Assembly: GCF_003314995.1 (NCBI RefSeq)
Contig: NZ_QNRH01000006.1
Span: forward strand, 124,001 to 188,000
Direction: 5' to 3'
From: Pseudochrobactrum asaccharolyticum
GTDB taxonomy: Bacteria; Pseudomonadota; Alphaproteobacteria; Rhizobiales; Rhizobiaceae
Length of the DNA: 64,000 bases
In this document: in pieces, positions 36,750 to 45,530 of the stretch
How the letters are laid out: each line of letters starts with the position of its first letter
Numbering within the stretch: position 1 is the first letter of the stretch
The notes under the pieces: model-generated
What the model saw: the letters and a program-made list of their open reading frames with translations, nothing else
Database searches by the model: none
What the model was told of the DNA's origin: nothing
Position numbers and translations under genes: made by a program

Positions 36750-38096
36750 ATGTCCCGTAAATATTTTGGTACTGACGGTATCCGCGGTAAGGCTAATTCT
36801 TTTCCGATGACGCCGGATATCGCCATGCGGGTTGGTATGGCTGTTGGCTTGTCGTTTCGTGACGGCGGGCAGGGGCAGCGCGTGGTGATCGGTAAGGATA
36901 CCCGCCGTTCAGGCTATATGCTGGAAAATGCACTGGTTGCCGGTTTTACTTCAATGGGGATGGAAGTGTTCCTGCTGGGGCCGATTCCGACACCGGCCGT
37001 TGCTATGTTATGCCGCTCTCTGCGTGCAGATATTGGTGTGATGATTTCGGCTTCGCATAATCCTTATTACGATAATGGGATTAAGCTTTTTGGCCCTGAT
37101 GGTTATAAATTGTCAGATGCGCTGGAATTGCAGATTGAAAAGCTGATTGATGATGACATGAGCGCTCATATGAGCAGCCATGGTGAAATCGGTCGTGCCA
37201 AGCGCGTTGACGGTGATATTTATCGCTATATTGAATTTGCCAAGCGTACAATGCCACGTCATTTGTCGCTCAATGGTCTGCGTATTGTCGTCGATTGCGC
37301 TAATGGTGCAGCCTATAAAGTAGCGCCTGCTGCTTTGTGGGAACTGGGCGCAGAAGTCATCACCATTAATAATACGCCGAATGGTACGAATATTAATGAG
37401 GATTGCGGCTCAACCCATCCGGAAGGCCTGATCCGTAAAGTGCATGAAACCCGTGCTGATGTCGGTATTGCGCTTGATGGGGATGCTGACCGTGTGCTGA
37501 TGGTCGACGAAAACGGCACGATCATTGACGGTGATCAGCTGATGGCTGTGATTGCGGAAAGCTGGTCAAAGAGCGGACGTCTCATTGGCGGCGGTATTGT
37601 TGCGACCATCATGTCGAACCTTGGACTGGAGCGCTTCCTTGGTGATCAGGGGCTGACACTTGCCCGCACCAAAGTTGGTGATCGCTATGTTGTTGAGCAT
37701 ATGCGTGAGAACGGTTTCAATGTCGGTGGTGAACAGTCCGGCCATATTGTGTTGTCAGAATTTGGCACAACCGGCGACGGCCTGATTTCAGCGCTGCAAA
37801 TTCTGGCAGTGATGCAGGAGCAGCAGCGCCCGCTGAGCGAAGTTTGCCGTAAATTTAAACCGGTACCGCAGATTCTTAAAAATGTGCGTGTTTCCGGCGG
37901 CAAACTGCTTGAGAATAAATCCGTTATGCAGGCCATTGAAGAGGGGAAAAATGCTCTCAATGGCAGCGGTCGTGTGGTCATCCGTCCATCCGGTACTGAG
38001 CCGTTGATCCGCGTTATGGCGGAAGGTGATGATGGTCGACTGGTTGAAACCGTTGTCGATGACATTATTACAGCGATTAAAACGGCTGCGAAATAA
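36750..38096 (+). CDS. glmM: Phosphoglucosamine mutase
   Basis: Interconverts glucosamine 6-phosphate and 1-phosphate for UDP-GlcNAc, and so for peptidoglycan and lipopolysaccharide. The 448 residues have the active phosphoserine at S102 ([15 protein letters not shown]), the Mg-binding DGDADR at 243-248, the sugar-binding GGEQSGH and the C-terminal phosphate loop [12 protein letters not shown]. The ATG at 36750 is preferred to a TTG two codons upstream. The ftsH-glmM order is conserved; a terminator between them suggests a separate promoter. Confidence 0.97.
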   Translation: MSRKYFGTDGIRGKANSFPMTPDIAMRVGMAVGLSFRDGGQGQRVVIGKDTRRSGYMLENALVAGFTSMGMEVFLLGPIPTPAVAMLCRSLRADIGVMISASHNPYYDNGIKLFGPDGYKLSDALELQIEKLIDDDMSAHMSSHGEIGRAKRVDGDIYRYIEFAKRTMPRHLSLNGLRIVVDCANGAAYKVAPAALWELGAEVITINNTPNGTNINEDCGSTHPEGLIRKVHETRADVGIALDGDADRVLMVDENGTIIDGDQLMAVIAESWSKSGRLIGGGIVATIMSNLGLERFLGDQGLTLARTKVGDRYVVEHMRENGFNVGGEQSGHIVLSEFGTTGDGLISALQILAVMQEQQRPLSEVCRKFKPVPQILKNVRVSGGKLLENKSVMQAIEEGKNALNGSGRVVIRPSGTEPLIRVMAEGDDGRLVETVVDDIITAIKTAAK

Positions 38097-38122
38097 AGGC
38101 TAGAACAATAAAAATATTTGAT

Positions 38123-38151
38123 AAAAAGGGCGCATTACTGCGCCCTTTTTC
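38123..38151 (+). terminator. Terminator after glmM
   Basis: AAAAAGGGCGC pairs with GCGCCCTTTTT around a 6-nt loop. Confidence 0.9.
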
Positions 38152-38288
38152 TATATCATTATGTATGAAAATGTTAATAAATATGATGAATAAACAAGGT
38201 TAAGTAGCATTTAACCTTTCGGATTTATGGTGTGATCCAGAATAGTCGTCCCGGTGATAATGGCCGTGGAATTGCGATAGGACATGCT

Positions 38289-39095
38289 ATGACTACATTC
38301 AAAAATTTGCTTATCGCCGGTGTTGCGGGTCTTGCAGTTGCGGGTTCTGTTTCTTCGGTTTTCGCGGCGGATATCGTGGATATTCCGGAACCAATCATTC
38401 CCGAAGTGGTGGTGGCTCCGGCACCGGTAGGCGGCTGGTATCTGCGCGGTGATATCGGTTACTCAGCACCGAAGTTCAAAGGTACAGATTACACGACCGT
38501 TGGTGTTGGCTGCGATAAATGCGGCGGCGGTAAAGTAGGTGTACTTGATGATCATTTTCTGGACGGCAAGCTGAAAGGCTCGCTCTTACTCGGTGGTGGT
38601 GTCGGTTATCAGGTTACTGATTATTTCCGTACTGATCTGACGCTCGACTATATGACCCGTTCGAAGTTTACCAGCGATCGTGATGAAAGCCGTATGACTG
38701 CACTTTCTTTGCTGGCAAACGCATATGTTGATCTTGGGAATTTCAATGGTTTCACGCCTTATGTTGGTGCCGGTATCGGTGGTACACGCGTAAAATGGTC
38801 TGATGTCGTTGATACACAAAATGGCGGCGTTTTGCAGGGCAATGCTGACTGGCGCTTTACCTGGGCATTAATGGCCGGTGCTTCATATGACTTGACCGAC
38901 AGTTTGAAACTGGACGCTGGTTACCGTTTCCGTCGTGTAGATGGCGGCAAGATGTTTGATGGTGCTGGTCAGGTTGGTGCCGGTTATGACAAGAAATTCG
39001 ACATTCATGATGTGCGTGTTGGTTTGCGTTACCAGTTTGGCGGATATGCACGGCCGGTTGCTTACAATGATATGAGTACACCTGTTTACAAATAA
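38289..39095 (+). CDS. Outer membrane beta-barrel protein (Omp25/Omp31-like), first of pair
   Basis: A 268-residue outer membrane protein with a signal peptide (cleavage near SSVFA-ADIV at about 26). An eight-stranded barrel is predicted from alternating hydrophobic strands. Blocks typical of Brucella Omp25/Omp31 relatives are GGWYLRGDIGYS, GGGVGYQVTDYFRTDLTLDY, LGNFNGFTPYVGAGIGGTR and LDAGYRFRRVDGGKMF. Two close cysteines (C-DKC in loop 1) are unusual. The ATG at 38289 is chosen because the signal peptide begins there. The next gene is a paralogue 100 nt downstream. Confidence 0.85.
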   Translation: MTTFKNLLIAGVAGLAVAGSVSSVFAADIVDIPEPIIPEVVVAPAPVGGWYLRGDIGYSAPKFKGTDYTTVGVGCDKCGGGKVGVLDDHFLDGKLKGSLLLGGGVGYQVTDYFRTDLTLDYMTRSKFTSDRDESRMTALSLLANAYVDLGNFNGFTPYVGAGIGGTRVKWSDVVDTQNGGVLQGNADWRFTWALMAGASYDLTDSLKLDAGYRFRRVDGGKMFDGAGQVGAGYDKKFDIHDVRVGLRYQFGGYARPVAYNDMSTPVYK

Positions 39096-39195
39096 AATAT
39101 CTGTGCTGCGCCTCTACAGGCGCAGCGCAATTCATACTGATTTTTACTTGATAAATTTCGGCCTGATGGGCGTGAAATAACATTACAGGACGCAG

Positions 39196-39915
39196 ATGAT
39201 GAGAAAATCTTCATTCATGTCATTGCAGAGCGCAGCACTTACCGTTGCAGCTTTCACATTTGCCGGTGGTATGGCTCAGGCTGCGGATCTTGATCAGGTT
39301 CTTTATGCGACACCTGCCGATCAGGATGTTTTCAAGCCGGTAGAAATCGGCTCCGGCTGGTATTTGCGCGGTGATATTGCTTATGTGCCGTCAAGCCATG
39401 CCAAACTGCGCCTCAAAGGCTATGATTGGCTCGGCACCGAACGCGGTGAGGTAAAGGCAACGGCTGCTTATAGCGGTGGTGTCGGCTATCAGTTCACCAA
39501 TAATATCCGAGGCGATATTACAGCCGGTTACCGCAAGTTGAAGGCAAGCGGTGAGCCGGTTGAAGCAGACGTCTGGGAAGTTATGGCGAATGCTTATTAT
39601 GATATTGGCAATTTCTCCGGTGTGACGCCTTATGTCGGTGCCGGTCTGGGTATGGCCAATGTTGACTATAAAGTGGGCTATAAAATTCCGGGTACGAATG
39701 ACGATGCATTTGGCGGACGAAATACAACACGTCTGCAGTGGGCATTGATGGCTGGTGCTGCGATTGATGTGACCGAGAATATCAAATTTGATCTTGGCTA
39801 CCGCTATGCACGTATCTCATCGGGCGACGCAGCAGATGCCGCATCCTTCACATTCTCGGATAAAGGTTTGGAATCGCACCAGATTCGCGCCGGTATCCGC
39901 ATGACCACCTGGTAG
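39196..39915 (+). CDS. Outer membrane beta-barrel protein, second of pair
   Basis: A 239-residue paralogue of the preceding gene. The signal peptide cleaves near GMAQA-ADLD (about 29). Shared blocks are GSGWYLRGDIAYV, GGVGYQFTNNIRGDITAGYRK, ANAYYDIGNFSGVTPYVGAGLG and LDLGYRYARISSGDA, closing with an aromatic C-terminal residue (IRMTTW) as expected for BAM-assembled barrels. Tandem duplication followed by divergence is the likely origin. The function, beyond being a surface protein or porin, cannot be inferred. Confidence 0.85.
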   Translation: MMRKSSFMSLQSAALTVAAFTFAGGMAQAADLDQVLYATPADQDVFKPVEIGSGWYLRGDIAYVPSSHAKLRLKGYDWLGTERGEVKATAAYSGGVGYQFTNNIRGDITAGYRKLKASGEPVEADVWEVMANAYYDIGNFSGVTPYVGAGLGMANVDYKVGYKIPGTNDDAFGGRNTTRLQWALMAGAAIDVTENIKFDLGYRYARISSGDAADAASFTFSDKGLESHQIRAGIRMTTW

Positions 39916-39937
39916 TCAGACCAGAATTTACAGTTCT

Positions 39938-39976
39938 AAAAAATGCCGCACTCAGATGAGTGCGGCATTTTTATTT
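39938..39976. terminator. Bidirectional terminator
   Basis: Thirteen-base perfect arms AAATGCCGCACTC/GAGTGCGGCATTT around AGAT, between the convergent porin and DUF6616-like genes. Confidence 0.9.
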
Positions 39977-40314
39977 TAGCAAGCGGCCAGCTGAGCCAGA
40001 TGTGTGCCCATATCGGTGGCTTCGCCTGCAGCATTAGTGGTGTCGAAATAATCATGCCAGCCGGTAGCTGCAATTGCTTCCAGCAAGATTGTAACGGCCG
40101 CGTTGTCATTGAATTTCCAGATAGCGAAAAACTGCTGCTGCGCCGGATGCAGCTGTGACGGATCGGTTTGGCCGAAAGCCAGCGGTTCAATGCCAAATTC
40201 AGACAGGCTGCTCATGCCAGCGCCAATGGTGGCGAAGAAAGCCTGTTTTTCTTCTTTTGACAAAGCAATCCATGTGGCTTTAGGGCTGTATAGTTCTGCA
40301 AGATAATGGGTCAT
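39976..40314 (-). CDS. Small soluble protein, possibly DUF6616
   Basis: A 112-residue cytosolic protein that I do not recognise with certainty. It is Ala/Gln-rich and helical, with no signal peptide, beginning MTHYLAELYSPKATWIALSK and containing FFAIWKFNDNAAVTILLEAI and GWHDYFDTTNAAG. Its style resembles small ligand-binding ferredoxin-like fold proteins of the DUF6616 kind. Last gene of a MarR-AlkD-like-this gene operon (24 nt after the preceding stop), so its expression should follow MarR control. Confidence 0.65.
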   Translation of the reverse strand: MTHYLAELYSPKATWIALSKEEKQAFFATIGAGMSSLSEFGIEPLAFGQTDPSQLHPAQQQFFAIWKFNDNAAVTILLEAIAATGWHDYFDTTNAAGEATDMGTHLAQLAAC

Positions 40315-40337
40315 ATCAGTCTCACGTCGTGGGAGGA

Positions 40338-41108
40338 TTATTTATTGATTGTCCGCAAAGCGCGTTTGCAGATGCGGGCGGTAGAAGGTGAAGTGCTTTC
40401 CTGAAGCCAGCGGTCGCAAAGCGTGCGTACCCAATCGGGTGTGGTCTTGGACGCATCGTTGAGCCAGTTGGCGACAGAATCCTGCACATAGATTTCCGGA
40501 TCGCTGCGCAATGTCTCAAGAATAGGGGCTGCCAGTTCAGGCTGAGTTTTCAGCAGGTTGAAATGGGCGCACCATACGCCGCGCGGGCGGACTGCCTCAC
40601 AGGCATAGCGCCGGATTTTGTAGGACGTATCATTTGTCCATGGCTGCAACAGGCTGAAACTCAATTCCGGTTGCGCAATTAAATCGCCGCGCATGGCCAG
40701 CCACGCCCATTCGCGCACACCAAAATGATGATCATCAGCAAGCGGGCGGATCAGTTCCAGCTTTTCTGCTAAGGCAAGATGCTGTTGCTGGGCGATAAAA
40801 TAACAGGCCCAGCCACGGATTGTATCGGAGGGATGGCTATTCAAGTCACTCAGCCTGATCGTGCCGTGCGTGTGCAATAGCTCTGCAGCTTGCGCCATGC
40901 GCGCAGTTATGCCTGCTGAGGAACCATCGAGTTGTTGATGCAGCTCTGCGGGTATATCGGGAAAGGCAGTGCGCATCAGCTGCGCAAAATCAATGGCCAG
41001 ACATTCGGTCAGCACAGTGGTTTCAGCCGCACCGCTATTCAGCTCGACCAGTCGCTCCGGTGTGATGTCGCTCATACGTCGTACAGATTTAACGGGCGTT
41101 TTTGCCAT
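40338..41108 (-). CDS. AlkD-like HEAT-repeat DNA alkylation repair protein
   Basis: A 256-residue HEAT-repeat protein. Helical repeats include SDTIRGWACYFIAQQ, HHFGVREWAWLAMRGDL, TSYKIRRYACEAVRPRGVW and EIYVQDSVANWLNDASK, which match the AlkD/DNA alkylation repair glycosylase family that removes bulky or cationic alkyl purines without base flipping. The R-P-R-G-V-W block and the following D-(S)-V-A-N-W-L-N-D are conserved in this family. It overlaps the upstream marR by 20 nt, so the two are translationally coupled. Confidence 0.82.
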   Translation of the reverse strand: MAKTPVKSVRRMSDITPERLVELNSGAAETTVLTECLAIDFAQLMRTAFPDIPAELHQQLDGSSAGITARMAQAAELLHTHGTIRLSDLNSHPSDTIRGWACYFIAQQQHLALAEKLELIRPLADDHHFGVREWAWLAMRGDLIAQPELSFSLLQPWTNDTSYKIRRYACEAVRPRGVWCAHFNLLKTQPELAAPILETLRSDPEIYVQDSVANWLNDASKTTPDWVRTLCDRWLQESTSPSTARICKRALRTINK

Positions 41109-41601
41109 TGTTGATATCTTTCTGTGCCGTGGTCCAGATTTTGGTGAGCAGGGTGCTGAGAAGTTGTTTTTCTTGGTTGTCCAGCGGTGCCATCAGTGAG
41201 GCAATCCATTGTGTGTGATCGCTCACCAGCGATGCAGCCGTTTCAGAGCCTTTGTCTGTCAGGGTGATCAGAATTGAGCGGCGATCCGTCTGGCTGTGAT
41301 TCCTCAGGATGAATCCATCACGCTCCAAACCGTCGAGCAGGCCTGTCAGAGTGGCGCGGGTGATGCCTGCACGTTCCGCTAAAAGATGCGGTGCCAGACC
41401 TGTGGGCTCACTTTGCAGCAAAAACAGAAGTACAAAACGGCTCTCGGAGAGCTGATAAGGTGCCAGCCGTTGAGCACAACTCAGATCGATCATTTTCGCC
41501 GCGCTCAGCAGTTCAAAGCACAGGCGCATATTCTGATAATGGCTGTTTTCCGGTGTTTCCGCACCCAAAAGGGCGTGATGTTTCATTTCTAAAATATCCA
41601 T
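41089..41601 (-). CDS. MarR-family transcriptional regulator
   Basis: A 170-residue winged-helix regulator. The DNA-binding domain spans about 60-125: APHLLAERAGITRATLTGLLDGLERDGFI with the recognition helix, then the wing DRRSILITLTDKG. Dimerisation helices lie at both ends. The upstream sequence has a promoter (TTGACA 41638-41633, 17-nt spacer, CTATAT 41615-41610). An inverted repeat CCATAC/GTATGG (41598-41620) spans the start codon, which suggests autorepression. An ATG at 41586 is an alternative start. It probably controls the AlkD-like and DUF6616-like genes behind it. Confidence 0.87.
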   Translation of the reverse strand: MDILEMKHHALLGAETPENSHYQNMRLCFELLSAAKMIDLSCAQRLAPYQLSESRFVLLFLLQSEPTGLAPHLLAERAGITRATLTGLLDGLERDGFILRNHSQTDRRSILITLTDKGSETAASLVSDHTQWIASLMAPLDNQEKQLLSTLLTKIWTTAQKDINNGKNAR

Positions 41602-41638
41602 ACGGCAACATATAGTATGGCACCTAATTAAATGTCAA
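41598..41638 (-). promoter_or_regulatory. marR promoter with overlapping operator
   Basis: On the minus strand TTGACA, 17 nt, then CTATAT predicts transcription starting near 41603, only 1-3 nt before the ATG at 41601. CCATAC (41598-41603) and GTATGG (41615-41620) form an inverted repeat over the start site, as expected for a MarR operator. Confidence 0.55.
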
Positions 41639-41700
41639 GATTGATACTCATGATGTAATTTTGTCGCAGATGATAAATTCTGTGGCGGTTTTGTTTCTGA

Positions 41701-41788
41701 CCCACTTGCGTGCAGCCAGGCTTTTATATAGCTTCGTCAGTGGGCCACTTCTCCCCAACGGGAAGCGTGCTATCTGAAAGGGTAGATA
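41701..41788 (+). ncRNA. Predicted serC leader RNA
   Basis: Structured leader directly before serC. CCCACT (41701-41706) can pair with AGTGGG (41739-41744). A CTTCTCCC-CAAC-GGGAAG hairpin and a TATCT-GAAAGGG-AGATA hairpin follow, ending a few nucleotides before the ATG. This fits the alphaproteobacterial serC leader motif described from comparative genomics, but the identification is from memory of the motif. AGTGG could alternatively pair with CCACT at 41745, giving two exclusive folds. Confidence 0.6.
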
Positions 41789-41792
41789 CAAA

Positions 41793-42959
41793 ATGACGAT
41801 TTTTCCAAAGCCAGACATCCGTCCGGCTAATGCACAATTTTCTTCAGGTCCTTGCACCAAGCGTCCAGGCTGGACATTGGAAGCGCTGTCAGATGCACCG
41901 CTCGGACGGTCGCACCGCGCTAAACTCGGCAAGACAAAGCTTAAACAAGCAATTGACCTGACCCGTGAAATTCTTCAGGTTCCAGCAGATTACCGCATCG
42001 GCATTGTGCCGGCATCGGATACCGGTGCCGTTGAAATGGCTTTGTGGTCCATGCTTGGTGAGCGCGGCGTTGATATGGTCGCGTGGGAGAGCTTCGGTGC
42101 CGGTTGGGTCACCGATGTTGTAAAACAGCTTCAGCTCAAAGATGTCCGCACATTTGATGCGCCTTATGGTGAAATCGTTGATTTCGCTCAGGTGGATTTT
42201 GACCGTGATGTGATTTTCACATGGAACGGCACCACATCCGGCGTTCGTGTGCCGAATGCAGATTTTATACCAGTAGATCGCAAGGGGCTGACCATTTGCG
42301 ATGCAACGTCTTCTGCTTTTGCGCAGGATATGGATTACAGCAAACTCGATGTCGTTACTTTCTCATGGCAGAAGGTGCTCGGCGGCGAGGGTGCGCATGG
42401 TATGCTGATCCTTTCGCCGCGCGCAGTTGAACGCCTTGAAAGCTATAAGCCTGCATGGCCGCTGCCGAAAATCTTCCGCATGACCAAAGGCGGCAAGCTG
42501 ATTGAAGGTATCTTCACCGGCGAAACTATCAATACACCTTCAATGCTCTGTGTTGAGGATTATCTGGATGCGTTGAACTGGGCGCAGTCAATCGGTGGTC
42601 TTCAGGGCTTGATGGCACGTGCGAATAACAACTTTGCTGTGCTTAACGATTTCGTTGAAAAGAGTGACTGGCTTGCCAATCTGGCCGTGGTGCCGGAAAC
42701 CCGCTCTAATACCTCTGTTTGCTTGTCGATCAAAGATGCACAGGTTGCAGCTTTGCCGGCGGATGCACAGGCTGCTTTTGCGAAAGCGATTGTGGCTCTG
42801 CTGGAAAAAGAAGGCGTTGCCTTTGATATCGGTGCCTATCGTGATGCTCCGTCGGGGCTGCGTATCTGGACCGGTGCAACCGTAGAGGCATCAGACTTGC
42901 AGGCATTGCTGCCATGGCTCGACTGGGCTTTCCAGACGCAAAAAGCGCAGCTTTCCTAA
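41793..42959 (+). CDS. serC: Phosphoserine aminotransferase
   Basis: PLP enzyme converting 3-phosphohydroxypyruvate and glutamate to O-phosphoserine, the second step of serine synthesis. The 388 residues are the alphaproteobacterial class (longer than E. coli SerC): [12 protein letters not shown] (16-27), [14 protein letters not shown], and the PLP lysine K194 in [14 protein letters not shown] structured leader precedes it, and serA, the previous step in the pathway, follows 115 nt downstream on the same strand. Confidence 0.96.
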   Translation: MTIFPKPDIRPANAQFSSGPCTKRPGWTLEALSDAPLGRSHRAKLGKTKLKQAIDLTREILQVPADYRIGIVPASDTGAVEMALWSMLGERGVDMVAWESFGAGWVTDVVKQLQLKDVRTFDAPYGEIVDFAQVDFDRDVIFTWNGTTSGVRVPNADFIPVDRKGLTICDATSSAFAQDMDYSKLDVVTFSWQKVLGGEGAHGMLILSPRAVERLESYKPAWPLPKIFRMTKGGKLIEGIFTGETINTPSMLCVEDYLDALNWAQSIGGLQGLMARANNNFAVLNDFVEKSDWLANLAVVPETRSNTSVCLSIKDAQVAALPADAQAAFAKAIVALLEKEGVAFDIGAYRDAPSGLRIWTGATVEASDLQALLPWLDWAFQTQKAQLS

Positions 42960-43074
42960 GATCACCTATACGGCCGAAAGGCTATGAAAATCTTTAATAT
43001 CAGCTGCAACTGTGTTGGGACGGTTGCGGCACACCACCCTTATATTCTGCTATCACACAATTACGGAGGCCGTT

Positions 43075-44676
43075 ATGGCACCTCGCGTTCTCGTTTCGGA
43101 TAAATTGTCACCAACCGCAGTGCAGATCTTCAAAGATCGCGGCGTTGAGGTGGATTATCTGCCGGATCTCGGTAAAGACAAAGAAAAACTGCTCGAGCTG
43201 ATCGGTCAGTATGATGGTCTGGCGATCCGCTCGGCAACCAAAGCGACTGAAAAACTGATTGCTGCTGCAACCAATCTGAAAGTGATTGGTCGCGCCGGTA
43301 TCGGTGTGGACAATGTGGATATTCCGGCTGCTTCGCGCCGCGGTATCATTGTTATGAATACGCCTTTCGGTAATTCGATCACCACTGCGGAACACGCCAT
43401 TGCTCTGATGTTTGCAGTTGCCCGCCAGCTGCCGGAGGCTGACCAGTCAACCCGCGCCGGTAAGTGGGAAAAGAACCGCTTCATGGGTGTGGAAATTACC
43501 GGCAAGACACTCGGTGTGATCGGTTGCGGTAATATCGGTTCGATTGTTGCGACCCGCGCTATCGGCCTCAAGATGAATGTTGTGGCCTTTGACCCGTTCC
43601 TCTCGGAAGGCCGTGCCGAAGAACTGGGTGTTGAGAAAGTCGAACTCGACGATCTGCTGGCTCGTGCAGATTTCATCAGCCTGCATACGCCGATGACTGA
43701 TAAGACCCGCAACATCATCAACGCGGAAAATCTTGCCAAGATGAAAGACGGTGTGCGCATCATCAATTGCGCTCGTGGTAGTTTGATCGTTGAGAAAGAT
43801 CTGGTTGCGGCACTGAAATCCGGCAAAGTTGCCGGTGCCGGTATCGACGTGTTTGAAGTTGAGCCAGCAACTGAATCTGAATTGTTCGACTTGCCGAATG
43901 TGGTTTGCACTCCGCATCTGGGTGCATCGACTTCGGAAGCACAGGAAAATGTTGCCATTCAGGTTGCCGAGCAGATGGCTGACTATCTGATCAAAGGCGC
44001 TGTTACCAATGCGATCAACATGCCGTCGATCACTGCGGAAGAAGCGCCGCGCCTCAAGCCGTTTGTGAAACTGGCTGAAGTGCTTGGTGCCTTTATCGGT
44101 CAGGTGACGGATGAACCTATTCAGGAAGTTGAAATCCTGTTTGACGGCTCCACCGCTGCCATGAATACCCGCGCATTGATGAGCGCTGCGCTTGCCGGTC
44201 TGATCCGTCCGCAGGTCTCCGATGTGAATATGGTATCGGCACCGGTTATGGTGAAAGAACGCGGTATTATCGTCTCGGAAGTGAAGCGTGATAAATCCGG
44301 CGTTTTCGACGGCTATATCAAGATCACTGTGCGCACCACGACCCGTACCCGCTCGATTGCCGGTACCTGCTTCTCCGATGGCAAGCCGCGCTTCATCCAG
44401 ATCAAGGGTATTAATCTGGATGCGGAAGTTGGTCAGCACATGCTTTACACCACCAATAATGACACGCCGGGCATGATCGGCTGGTTGGGTACGGTTTGCG
44501 GCCAGCATGGCGTGAATATTGCGAACTTCTCGCTCGGTCGTGAGCGGATGGGCGGCGATGCGATTGCGCTGCTCTATCTTGATGAGCGTATTCCGGATGC
44601 TGTTCTGGATGTGCTGCGCGCCAATGAAGCCATTGTGCAGGCCCGCCCGCTGGTTTTTGATGTCGCTGCGGATTGA
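43075..44676 (+). CDS. serA: D-3-phosphoglycerate dehydrogenase
   Basis: First enzyme of serine synthesis, oxidising 3-phosphoglycerate with NAD. The 533 residues comprise a substrate domain and Rossmann domain (GVIGCGNIGSIVATRAIG near 145-162) with catalytic Arg (NCARGSLI), Glu (DVFEVEP) and His (CTPHLGAST). An ASB domain (about 330-450) and a C-terminal ACT domain (455-528, HMLYTTNNDTPGMIGWLGTV) complete it. The ACT domain is the usual serine-feedback site. The ATG at 43075 with GGAGG upstream is chosen; the frame is open from 43012. Confidence 0.97.
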   Translation: MAPRVLVSDKLSPTAVQIFKDRGVEVDYLPDLGKDKEKLLELIGQYDGLAIRSATKATEKLIAAATNLKVIGRAGIGVDNVDIPAASRRGIIVMNTPFGNSITTAEHAIALMFAVARQLPEADQSTRAGKWEKNRFMGVEITGKTLGVIGCGNIGSIVATRAIGLKMNVVAFDPFLSEGRAEELGVEKVELDDLLARADFISLHTPMTDKTRNIINAENLAKMKDGVRIINCARGSLIVEKDLVAALKSGKVAGAGIDVFEVEPATESELFDLPNVVCTPHLGASTSEAQENVAIQVAEQMADYLIKGAVTNAINMPSITAEEAPRLKPFVKLAEVLGAFIGQVTDEPIQEVEILFDGSTAAMNTRALMSAALAGLIRPQVSDVNMVSAPVMVKERGIIVSEVKRDKSGVFDGYIKITVRTTTRTRSIAGTCFSDGKPRFIQIKGINLDAEVGQHMLYTTNNDTPGMIGWLGTVCGQHGVNIANFSLGRERMGGDAIALLYLDERIPDAVLDVLRANEAIVQARPLVFDVAAD

Positions 44677-44712
44677 TTACGTCGCAGCGTCTGCTTATCT
44701 AAATTAAATATG

Positions 44713-44743
44713 CATCCCGGAAAGTGTTGTGCTTTTCGGGATG
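44713..44743. repeat. Hairpin repeat after serA
   Basis: CATCCCGGAAAG and CTTTTCGGGATG form a stem with a 7-nt loop. The same CATCCCGAAAAG core is found in the type A repeats at 14707 and 26346. No T-run follows. Confidence 0.6.
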
Positions 44744-44803
44744 TACTTTATCAACGGACGGAATATCAATGTGGTATGCCGCCAGTGTATAAAGGCAATG
44801 AAT

Positions 44804-45325
44804 ATGTCTGAGAATACAATACCGTTGAGCGCCGACTGGCGTTTGATGCAGCCGTCAGATCTGGCGGAAGTCTATGATATGAGTTGTGTGGTGCATCCGG
44901 ATTTTCCGGAAGATGCAGCCATTTATAAAGATCGTCTGGAAGTGTTTGCAGCAGGCGCATTTGTGTTGCAGGGCAACAAACAATTGCTCGGCTATAGTTT
45001 CAGCCATCCGTGGATGCGGTTTTCCGCACCGGCACTGAACACGCTGTTACAAAAGGCACCGGAAGCCGCTGATAGTTTCTATATGCATGACGTAGCACTG
45101 CTGCCGCAAGCGCGTGCTTTTGGTGCTGCTCGCAAACTTGTTTCCATTTTGGTGGCGACTGCGCAGGCGCATGGTTTCGACTCACTGTCGCTCGTCGCGG
45201 TGAACGGATCGCAGCCTTATTGGGAAAAACAGGGATTCTCCGTGCAGGATGTGCCGCAATTGCGCGAAAAACTGCTCAGCTATTCGGAAGATGCGCGGTT
45301 TATGATGCGTAATCTGGTAAAATAA
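44804..45325 (+). CDS. GNAT-family N-acetyltransferase
   Basis: A 173-residue acetyltransferase of the GNAT fold. The N-terminal strand-helix DWRLMQPSDLAEVYDMS leads to a central MHDVALLPQARAFGAARKLVSIL, which is the acetyl-CoA pyrophosphate-binding motif A (R/Q-x-x-G-x-G/A variant). ALVAVNGSQPYWEKQGF is motif B near the C-terminus. The substrate is unknown. ATG at 44804 is preferred (AAAGG 9-13 nt upstream) over ATGs at 44798 and 44729. It lies alone between serA and purA. Confidence 0.82.
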   Translation: MSENTIPLSADWRLMQPSDLAEVYDMSCVVHPDFPEDAAIYKDRLEVFAAGAFVLQGNKQLLGYSFSHPWMRFSAPALNTLLQKAPEAADSFYMHDVALLPQARAFGAARKLVSILVATAQAHGFDSLSLVAVNGSQPYWEKQGFSVQDVPQLREKLLSYSEDARFMMRNLVK

Positions 45326-45530
45326 GCCAGTTTTTACAGGATGAGGTGCGATTTCCGGCAATCGGGAGTCGCACTTTTTGTTGTGACGCTGTATAGAAGC
45401 TCACGTTCTGTAAAAAATACGGGCTTGCATAAGCACGCGTTTTAGAAAGAGCGGGCCTAAAGCGGCATGTGTCACAGGCTCGATTCAAATTCCAAACACA
45501 CTGTACATTCTGTACTGAGGAGTTTTCTTC

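Noticed and set aside
45326-45530. tRNA-like segment between the acetyltransferase gene and purA
   Set aside because: A GATTCAAATTCC stretch recalls a T-loop but no matching acceptor or anticodon arms are found.
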